NCBI GenBank assembly: GCA_002308615.1
Contig: DBWC01000131.1
Coordinates: 1,134-12,769, forward strand
Origin: Clostridiales bacterium UBA1248
GTDB taxonomy: Bacteria > Bacillota > Clostridia > Oscillospirales > CAG-272
Direction of reading: 5' to 3'
DNA length: 11,636 nucleotides
Below are positions 1 to 5,415 of the stretch, piece after piece. Position numbers and translations under genes: made by a program. The stretch's first letter is position 1, and every line of letters starts with the position of its first letter. The notes below the pieces were generated by a model that made no database searches, was not told the DNA's origin, and saw nothing but the letters and a program-made list of their open reading frames with translations.

Positions 1-993
1 GTGTACTGCTCCGGCTTCGGATATACGTTAAAGAGCAATCTTGTAGACAACTACGACAAAACGGATGAATTCGAGCGCCGCGGCCTTATTAAAGCAATGT
101 GCGCAGGCCCCGACGGCAAAGTGAAGCGGAGCAATATCTGCCCGGGGCAGAGGAGCGGATACGATATGTGTCCGGCATCTGAAATAAGCAAAAAGATCCT
201 TGACGAAGCGTACGAGCCGCTGTTTGAAAGCGGCGTCGACTACGCGCAGATACTCGATCAGAACCACGGCGGAGGGCAGTATCTCTGCTACGGCAGAGAT
301 CACGGACACCCGCCCGCTCCGGGTAAATGGATGACCGAAAATATGAGCGGGCTTTTGTCAAGGTGGAACGAAAAAGCCGGTAAAATGATCCTCGGCTGTG
401 AATCTGCCGCCGCGGAGCCGTTTCTCGGCAGCCTCCTTTTCAACGACAACCGTTTTGAGCTGAATTATTTTATCGGCACGCCCGTGCCGCTCTATCAGTT
501 CTTATATCACGGATATATCCGCAATTTCATGGGAAACCAGGTCAGCTGTCCGCTCGAGGAGACGACCGCGGCATACGACTACAGGCTCGCCTATTCGTTT
601 GCGTGCGGCGACTGTATGACGGTAGTATTAAACCCCGACGGCGGTATAATGTCGAGCTGGGGAATCCGCGACTTCTCTCACGGGCCGGATACGGAAACCG
701 TACTGACCTTCATCGGCAACCTTACTCGTTTTTACAAAGAAAAAGCAAAAAAATATCTGTACGACGGGACGATGCTGCCGCTGCCGAAGCTTGATATAAA
801 GCCCGTATCGTTCGGGCTCGGAGCTTTCGGCGGGGAGATCGAGGTGCCGTCCGTCGTATGCACCGCGTGGCAGGCGGGCGACGGAGAGCGCGCGATCGTC
901 GCCGTAAACCCGTCGGAAAATGAAGCCGCCGTCGGATTCGGCGGGAAAAATACGACCGTTCCTGCCCTCGGCGCGGTACTTATAAAAATATGA
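1..993 (+). CDS. DUF6259-type glycoside-hydrolase-like protein, 3' part (5' end outside window)
   Basis: This open frame runs from the first base of the window and ends at TAA-free TGA 991-993. The GTG at base 1 is probably an internal valine rather than the true start, because no ribosome site can be seen and the protein begins in the middle of a domain. The 330 visible residues look like the end of a carbohydrate-active (beta/alpha) barrel followed by a C-terminal beta-rich domain (about residues 275-330). Acidic residues at strand-end-like positions, D86 in YAQILDQNHGG and E134 in LGCESAA, are candidate active-site acids by analogy with barrel glycosidases; this is inference. Overall it resembles the DUF6259 family of large, putatively polysaccharide-degrading proteins. 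The family call rests on recognition of the sequence pattern, not on a search. No export signal can be assessed because the N-terminus is missing. The gene stands alone ahead of a strong terminator. Confidence 0.6.
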   Translation: MYCSGFGYTLKSNLVDNYDKTDEFERRGLIKAMCAGPDGKVKRSNICPGQRSGYDMCPASEISKKILDEAYEPLFESGVDYAQILDQNHGGGQYLCYGRDHGHPPAPGKWMTENMSGLLSRWNEKAGKMILGCESAAAEPFLGSLLFNDNRFELNYFIGTPVPLYQFLYHGYIRNFMGNQVSCPLEETTAAYDYRLAYSFACGDCMTVVLNPDGGIMSSWGIRDFSHGPDTETVLTFIGNLTRFYKEKAKKYLYDGTMLPLPKLDIKPVSFGLGAFGGEIEVPSVVCTAWQAGDGERAIVAVNPSENEAAVGFGGKNTTVPALGAVLIKI

Positions 994-1043
994 AAAGCAG
1001 TTTTCGCTCATAAGTTTTAGTCGGGGAGCCCTTGTATCCAACC

Positions 1044-1066
1044 GAATTAAGAATTCAGAATTAAGA
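1044..1066. repeat. Short direct repeat GAATTAAGA x2
   Basis: GAATTAAGA occurs at 1044-1052 and again at 1058-1066, separated by ATTCA, immediately upstream of the terminator hairpin. The pair is A/T-rich and stands out from the roughly 50% GC coding DNA around it. It may be a remnant of a dispersed intergenic repeat, but a single window cannot show whether it recurs in the genome. Confidence 0.5.
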
Positions 1067-1068
1067 GG

Positions 1069-1102
1069 ATCGGAGTCAGCTTCACTGGCTCCGATTTTCG
1101 TT
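1069..1102 (+). terminator. Rho-independent terminator after the DUF6259-like gene
   Basis: An 11-bp stem, ATCGGAGTCAG at 1069-1079 with CTGGCTCCGAT at 1085-1095 (one G-U pair), closes a 5-base loop and runs into TTTTCGTT. It lies 75 bases after the stop codon of the first gene and before the promoter at 1147, so it separates two transcription units. Confidence 0.8.
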
Positions 1103-1146
1103 CATATATTATTTACCCTCGGTATGATATCTTTTCGAAAATACCA

Positions 1147-1176
1147 TTGAAAAAAAGCGGCGTCCGTTACTATAAT
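1147..1176 (+). promoter_or_regulatory. Sigma-A-type promoter of the ABC exporter operon
   Basis: A -35 element TTGAAA (1147-1152) and a perfect -10 TATAAT (1171-1176) are separated by 18 bases. The predicted start of transcription is near 1182-1184, giving a leader of about 55 bases before the ATG at 1239. The spacing and match to consensus make this one of the two best promoters in the window. It is flanked by inverted-repeat arms (1112-1120 and 1177-1185) that could be operator sequence. Confidence 0.75.
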
Positions 1177-1184
1177 GAGGGTAA

Positions 1185-1202
1185 ACGCGGAACACGCCGC
1201 GT
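1185..1202. promoter_or_regulatory. Inverted repeat in the leader, possible operator
   Basis: ACGCGG (1185-1190) and CCGCGT (1197-1202) form a perfect 6-bp dyad with a 6-base spacer, starting within a few bases of the predicted transcription start. The position suits a repressor site or a small 5' hairpin in the mRNA. No known regulator motif is recognised, so the role is inference. Confidence 0.35.
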
Positions 1203-1238
1203 AAACGACTTTTTTGATAGAGGTTTTGGGAGGTTGTT

Positions 1239-3500
1239 ATGGATGATGCCAAACCGCTGATCAACAAAGCAATGCCGGATGACGCCCGAGGGTGGGTCGA
1301 AAGTCAGCTTTGCGACGGTGAAAAAGTGCTTTTTGCCGTTGTCGGCGACCTGTCGCTGTTTGAAAAATATGACGCCTGCACGCTTATCGTTACGAACCGC
1401 CGGGCTGTTATCGTTGATAAAAATCACGAAAACGGCTTCTTTTCGGCGGTTTTTTCTGACGTTGAAAAAGTAAACGTCAAGCGTATGTACGGCAACGCCC
1501 GAATGAATTTTAAAATGAAGAGCGGAGAAGAGGTGACCGTCTTCCGCTATACGTACGCGGTGGCGGAGTTATGCGACGTCGCCGCCGCGTTCATCGAAGC
1601 CGTGAGCAGAGGGGAGGATATTGACGAACAGCTTGAGATCGTTTCCGCCGCGTACGAAAAGAAAATGCGCGTCTGCCCCAAATGCGGGCGCACGCTCATA
1701 CGTCCCGGCGCGGAATGCATCAAATGTCAGTCAAAGGGCAAAATAATATCAAAGCTTTTCAAATACGTTAAGCCGCAGGGAGCGCTTCTGATAATCGCGC
1801 TTATAATGTCGATGATGAGCACGGCGTTGGCGCTTTTGCCGCCGTCCCTGACGCAGAGGCTCGTTGACGACGTTCTGCCCAACAAAAAGGAAGGCGACCT
1901 TATAACCATAGTTCTTATCCTTTTGGGCTCGTACATAATCGGCACGCTGCTTAACGCTTCCCGCGGATATATGCTGCGTATAGCGGGCGACAGGATAGTC
2001 CGCTATATGAGAAACGACGTTTACGAAAAAGCGCAGCATCTGCCGATGAAGTTCTATGACAAGACCTCCACCGGCTCCGTCATAAACCGCATCTCCGGCG
2101 ATACGAACAATCTCCAGGCGTTCGCTCTGCGTATCTCGCAGGAGATAATCGTTCAGCTTTTCATGCTCGTCGGTATTGTAATCATAATGTTCTTAAAAGA
2201 CTGGAAGCTGTCGCTTCTGGCTTTATGCCCGGTGCCGATCGTGGTGCTCGGCGCAAAGTATTTCAGCCGTAAGATCGCGCCGTTCTACAGAAGGATATGG
2301 AAGCGATGGGCTGCCGTTTCGTCGGTTTTGACCGATACGATACCGTGTGTGCGCGTCGTAAAATCGTTTGCCGGCGAGAAAAGAGCTACCGAGAGATTCA
2401 AAAAATACAACGACGAATGGTATAAGGTGGACGTCAGCTCCGCAAAGATAACCACAACGTTCCCGGCGATAGTCAGCTTTGTGATAACGTGCGGCTCGCT
2501 TCTGATCTGGGGTGTCGGCGGCACGTGGGTAATCAAAGGCTTCGGCGGGCTTACACCGGGTCTTCTCGTAGCTTTTTTAAGCTACGTTTCGATGTTCTAC
2601 GGACCGATAAACTTCTTTGCGTATCTGTCCGACAGCTATCAGGGAGCGCTTTCGTCCGCTGAGCGCGTGCTCGATATACTTGACGCGGAGCCGGAGCCCG
2701 ATTTCGGTCACGGCAACTGCCCGGAGAAGATAGAAGGAAAGATCGAATTCAGAAACGTCAATTTCAGCTTTGACCGCGCCAAAAAAACGCTGTCCGACAT
2801 AAACCTGACGATTGAGCCGGGCGACATCGTCGGCATTGTCGGAACGACGGGCTCCGGCAAATCGACCTTGATAAATCTGCTTATGCGCTTTTACGATAAT
2901 TACGACGGCGAGATACTGCTCGACGGTCAGAACATAAAAGACATAGACATGGGCTATTACAGAAGCAAAATAGGCTACGTCCAGCAGGAGCCGATGATGT
3001 TCTCCGACACGATATTCAACAATATCGCCTACGGCGTGCCGGACGCGCATATAGAACAGGTCATCAACGCGGCTGACGTCGCAAACGCGCACGATTTCAT
3101 AATACTGCAGCCGGACGGCTACGATTCCATGCTCGGCGAGCGCGGCGTCGGTCTTTCCGGCGGCGAGCGGCAGAGAATATCTATAGCCCGCGCGGTACTC
3201 AAAAACCCGAGCATCCTTGTATTTGACGAGGCGACGGCGTCCGTTGACTCGGAGACAGAAAATCAGATACAGGAAGCGATAGAGCGGCTGATATACGGCA
3301 GAACGACTATCATGATAGCGCACAGACTTTCAACTCTGCGCAAGGCTAATAAAATCGTGGTCGTAGACAAAGGGCGCATAATAGAATGCGGAAGCCACGA
3401 CGAGCTTATGGCGCTGAAAGGCAAGTTCTACCGTCTGATACAGATACAGTCGATGTCCGAGCAGGTACGTCAGCAAAAAGAAGAAGAGCATTTTGAATGA
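1239..3500 (+). CDS. ABC exporter (fused permease-ATPase) with N-terminal PH-like domain and zinc ribbon
   Basis: This 753-residue fused half-transporter should dimerise in the cytoplasmic membrane and couple ATP hydrolysis to export; the substrate is unknown. From the N-terminus there is a PH-like/GRAM-like domain (about 20-135, with LIVTNRRAVIVD), then a four-cysteine zinc ribbon (C146, C149, C160, C163), then six membrane segments (about 175-460) and an ATPase domain (about 500-745). The ATPase is intact: Walker A GTTGSGKST at 535-543 with K541, Q-loop Q582/Q583, signature LSGGERQR at 639-646, Walker B ending D663-E664, and H-loop H695. The start is supported by GGGAGG five bases upstream of ATG. 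The N-terminal 165 residues are absent from ordinary exporters of this type, but occur in the group that pairs with DUF1854 proteins, known elsewhere as cyanophycin-associated. The DUF1854 gene follows 9 bases later. No cyanophycin gene is visible here. Confidence 0.9.
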   Translation: MDDAKPLINKAMPDDARGWVESQLCDGEKVLFAVVGDLSLFEKYDACTLIVTNRRAVIVDKNHENGFFSAVFSDVEKVNVKRMYGNARMNFKMKSGEEVTVFRYTYAVAELCDVAAAFIEAVSRGEDIDEQLEIVSAAYEKKMRVCPKCGRTLIRPGAECIKCQSKGKIISKLFKYVKPQGALLIIALIMSMMSTALALLPPSLTQRLVDDVLPNKKEGDLITIVLILLGSYIIGTLLNASRGYMLRIAGDRIVRYMRNDVYEKAQHLPMKFYDKTSTGSVINRISGDTNNLQAFALRISQEIIVQLFMLVGIVIIMFLKDWKLSLLALCPVPIVVLGAKYFSRKIAPFYRRIWKRWAAVSSVLTDTIPCVRVVKSFAGEKRATERFKKYNDEWYKVDVSSAKITTTFPAIVSFVITCGSLLIWGVGGTWVIKGFGGLTPGLLVAFLSYVSMFYGPINFFAYLSDSYQGALSSAERVLDILDAEPEPDFGHGNCPEKIEGKIEFRNVNFSFDRAKKTLSDINLTIEPGDIVGIVGTTGSGKSTLINLLMRFYDNYDGEILLDGQNIKDIDMGYYRSKIGYVQQEPMMFSDTIFNNIAYGVPDAHIEQVINAADVANAHDFIILQPDGYDSMLGERGVGLSGGERQRISIARAVLKNPSILVFDEATASVDSETENQIQEAIERLIYGRTTIMIAHRLSTLRKANKIVVVDKGRIIECGSHDELMALKGKFYRLIQIQSMSEQVRQQKEEEHFE

Positions 3501-3509
3501 GGTGGTAAT

Positions 3510-4001
3510 ATGTCGGAAAGATTATATATTAACGCCGACGAGGCGAAAATAACGTACAGAGAATTTGCAAGAGTCGATATGCAGATGTACGACGGGCGCG
3601 TATTTACCGACCTTGAGCCGCGCCGTCTGTTTCCTCTGTCGGGTCTTACAAAGTATATAACGCTGATAGACAGGGATATGAAGGAGGTCGCTATTATAAG
3701 AGACCTTGATCATATCCTGCCGGAATCGCGTCAGGCGCTTGAAAAATGCCTTGACGAGTATTATATGATACCGAAAATAACGGCGATACTCGACAGAAAA
3801 GAAAAGAACGGACTTTTGAAATACAAGGTGGATACGAATTACGGGATACGGGAATTCGATATAAGAAACCGTCATTCCGATATAAAAAATCTGTATGACG
3901 GCCGCGTTCTTTTCCGTGACAGCGACGACAACAGATACGAGATACCGGATATAACGAAGCTCGATAAAAAGAGCTGGCTCAAAATAAATATCGATCTTTA
4001 A
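3510..4001 (+). CDS. DUF1854 family protein, partner of the ABC exporter
   Basis: This is a 163-residue soluble protein with no signal peptide or membrane segment. It carries the typical DUF1854 features: an early YDGR...LEPRRLFPLSG stretch (27-45), an ITLIDRDMKEVAIIRDLD core (50-67), a YYMIPKI segment (84-90), and a second FDIRNRHSDIK..YDGRVLF..D.D.NRYEI segment (116-145). The repeated YDGR at 27-30 and 129-132 hints at two related halves. The family is repeatedly found beside an exporter like the preceding one and is named for association with cyanophycin metabolism in proteobacteria; its biochemical function is not established. Translation begins at ATG with GAGGTGG overlapping the upstream stop codon, so it is probably coupled to the exporter. 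It may act as a cytosolic accessory or regulatory subunit, which is inference. Confidence 0.85.
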   Translation: MSERLYINADEAKITYREFARVDMQMYDGRVFTDLEPRRLFPLSGLTKYITLIDRDMKEVAIIRDLDHILPESRQALEKCLDEYYMIPKITAILDRKEKNGLLKYKVDTNYGIREFDIRNRHSDIKNLYDGRVLFRDSDDNRYEIPDITKLDKKSWLKINIDL

Positions 4002-4013
4002 AGGAGAAAAATA

Positions 4014-4340
4014 ATGAAACTTGTTTTAGCGGTAGTACCTAACGACGACAGCGTGAACGCAACGTCTGCTCTTACTAAAGAGGGCTTCTTTGTAACTAAA
4101 TTATCCACGACCGGCGGATTTTTAATGGTCGGCAATACCACGCTCCTTATAGGAACGGAGGCGGACCGCGTAGGCGAAATAAAGGAGATATTAAAAAAGC
4201 ACTGCGCAACGAGAAAGCGCGTGGCTCCGTCCTCAAGCTCGTTCGGACGCGGACTTTCAGATCAGAGCGTAGCCGAAGAAACGGTAGTCGGCGGCGCCAC
4301 GATATTCGTGTTGAACGTTGAAACGTACGAGAAAATATAA
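4014..4340 (+). CDS. darA: Cyclic-di-AMP receptor, DarA/PstA (YaaQ) family
   Basis: This 108-residue PII-like protein is full length for the family (Bacillus YaaQ/DarA has 109). The diagnostic sequences are present: MKLVLAVV at the start, FFVTKLSTTGGFL..GNTTLLIG (residues about 25-47), whose TTGGF and GNTT segments line the nucleotide pocket in known structures, and the C-terminal VVGGATIFVL strand. Family members form trimers that bind c-di-AMP in the cytosol; their downstream targets are largely unknown. A strong AAAGGAGA site lies just upstream of the ATG, and the gene begins 12 bases after the DUF1854 stop, so it belongs to the exporter operon. In Bacillus this gene sits between tmk and holB, so the placement here is unusual. 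The symbol darA is given by homology; pstA is a synonym. Confidence 0.88.
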   Translation: MKLVLAVVPNDDSVNATSALTKEGFFVTKLSTTGGFLMVGNTTLLIGTEADRVGEIKEILKKHCATRKRVAPSSSSFGRGLSDQSVAEETVVGGATIFVLNVETYEKI

Positions 4341-4345
4341 AAGGC

Positions 4346-4376
4346 AGGGGTGATCGTCTGATCGCCCTTTACGTTT
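4346..4376. terminator. Hairpin between convergent darA and noc genes
   Basis: GGGTGATC (4348-4355) pairs with GATCGCCC (4360-4367) around a GTCT loop, and the stem can be extended by an A-U and two G-U pairs. The hairpin fills most of the 28 bases between two convergent stop codons, so it could stop transcription from both sides. The T-rich tails are weak (TTTACGTTTTATTT on the + strand), so efficiency is uncertain. Confidence 0.5.
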
Positions 4377-5265
4377 TATTTGCCGGCACTCTGATTTTTA
4401 CCTCTATCATCCCGTCGCCGTCGCTGCGGCTGCTTTCAATGGGGATACCCGCCTGCCTTACTATGCTTACGGCTTTGTCTATAGTGTTCAAAAACAGACG
4501 TATGTCCTTGATAACTATCTTTTCGGTCGAGGCGGGCGGCTTTTTTTCATTGTACATCTCCATTACGTACTGTTCCGTCTGTCTGACGTTAAGCGAGCGC
4601 GCGGCGGCGGTCTGCAGTATTTTTTTGCGCGCCTCCGGCGACTGCGCTTTCAGCGCGGCGCGAACGTGGCGTTCGGTCAGCCCGGAATTTTCCACGAGCT
4701 CCCGCTCCTCCTGATCAAGCCTTAACAGTCTTAGCTTGTTTGCTATATAAGACTGCGAAACCGAAAGCATTCCGGCAACGTCCTGCTGCTTTACGCCGTA
4801 TTTTTTGATAAGCGAATCGATAGCTTCCGCCTCCTCAAAAAAACCGAGTCCGTGACGCTGCAGGTTTTCCACAAGAGCCAGCTTTGCGGATTCCTGCCTG
4901 TCCGCTTCTATTATTATGCACGGCACGTACGATAGATCGAGCATCCGCGCGGCGCGCAGCCGCCTCTCCCCGGCTATAAGCTCGTAAAGCCCGCCGAACG
5001 GTGAATTTTCGTCTGATATCCGTCTTACCGTTATAGGCTGTATTATCCCGTACCGTTTTATGCTGTCCGCAAGGCTTTGAAGCTCAGCCTGGTCAAAGCT
5101 CTTTCTCGGCTGATTCGGGTTGGGGCATATGCGCGACGGATTCAGCATATGTATGCGGCAGGCGTCGCCCTGCCGTTTCAGCTCGTTTTCATATATACGC
5201 AGCTTGTTTTCATATTCAGCAAGCCTTTGTACCGCTTTTTTCTGTTTTGTGTTTATACCGAACAA
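4369..5265 (-). CDS. noc: Nucleoid occlusion protein Noc (ParB/Spo0J family)
   Basis: Noc-type proteins bind specific chromosomal sites, load as CTP-dependent clamps and block septum assembly over the nucleoid. With the TTG start at 5265 the protein is 298 residues. It shows the ParB N-domain entry (PNPNQPRKSF, 49-58), the CTP-binding GERRLRAA box (99-106), the ALVENLQR box (about 130-137), a helix-turn-helix (about 159-180, QQDVAGMLSVSQSYIANKLRL), and a Noc-like C-terminal dimer domain (252-296, KDIRLFLNTIDKAV). No parA gene is adjacent, which fits Noc better than the segregation protein ParB. TTG 5265 is preferred because AAAGGGGG lies about 10 bases upstream; the longer GTG start at 5286 would put that site inside the gene and has no site of its own. 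Residues 4-33 form a charged, probably helical or coiled-coil extension, where Bacillus Noc has its short membrane-targeting helix. Confidence 0.8.
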   Translation of the reverse strand: MFGINTKQKKAVQRLAEYENKLRIYENELKRQGDACRIHMLNPSRICPNPNQPRKSFDQAELQSLADSIKRYGIIQPITVRRISDENSPFGGLYELIAGERRLRAARMLDLSYVPCIIIEADRQESAKLALVENLQRHGLGFFEEAEAIDSLIKKYGVKQQDVAGMLSVSQSYIANKLRLLRLDQEERELVENSGLTERHVRAALKAQSPEARKKILQTAAARSLNVRQTEQYVMEMYNEKKPPASTEKIVIKDIRLFLNTIDKAVSIVRQAGIPIESSRSDGDGMIEVKIRVPANKT

Positions 5266-5357
5266 TAGGATATCGCCCCCTTTCACTTTTCAAATGCATT
5301 TTATCACCGTTAAACCAACTTTATTGTCATATAATGTCACTCATTAACATTTTTCAC

Positions 5358-5386
5358 TTTACATTTTTATAAATATGATGTATAAT
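5358..5386 (+). promoter_or_regulatory. Sigma-A-type promoter of the surface protein/sigma-like/YdcF operon
   Basis: TTTACA (5358-5363) and TATAAT (5381-5386) are separated by 17 bases, in an A/T-rich 129-150 base divergent region. The transcript should start near 5392-5394, leaving a leader of about 22 bases with AGGCGAGG ahead of the TTG start codon at 5416. No good opposing promoter for the noc gene could be identified in the same region. Confidence 0.72.
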
Positions 5387-5415
5387 AAATACGATCAAAC
5401 AGGCGAGGCGGCATT

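Noticed and set aside
994..1238. Riboswitch or small gene in the longest intergenic gap
   Set aside because: Only a terminator, a short repeat, a promoter and simple dyads are visible; no conserved riboswitch core and no credible small open frame with a ribosome site was found.
2577..3323. Long antisense open frame (248 residues) opposite the ABC ATPase domain
   Set aside because: It mirrors the codon pattern of a well-supported gene with intact ATPase motifs, has no recognisable domain and no ribosome site, so it is a shadow frame.
1239..4340. A cyanophycin synthesis or breakdown locus
   Set aside because: The exporter and DUF1854 protein belong to families named for that link, but no cyanophycin synthetase or cyanophycinase is in the window, so the metabolic role cannot be transferred.
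5287..5415. Possible parS or Noc-binding palindrome next to the noc gene
   Set aside because: Neither the classical parS palindrome nor the Bacillus Noc site is present; only TTTCAC half-site matches were seen, which are expected in such A/T-rich DNA.
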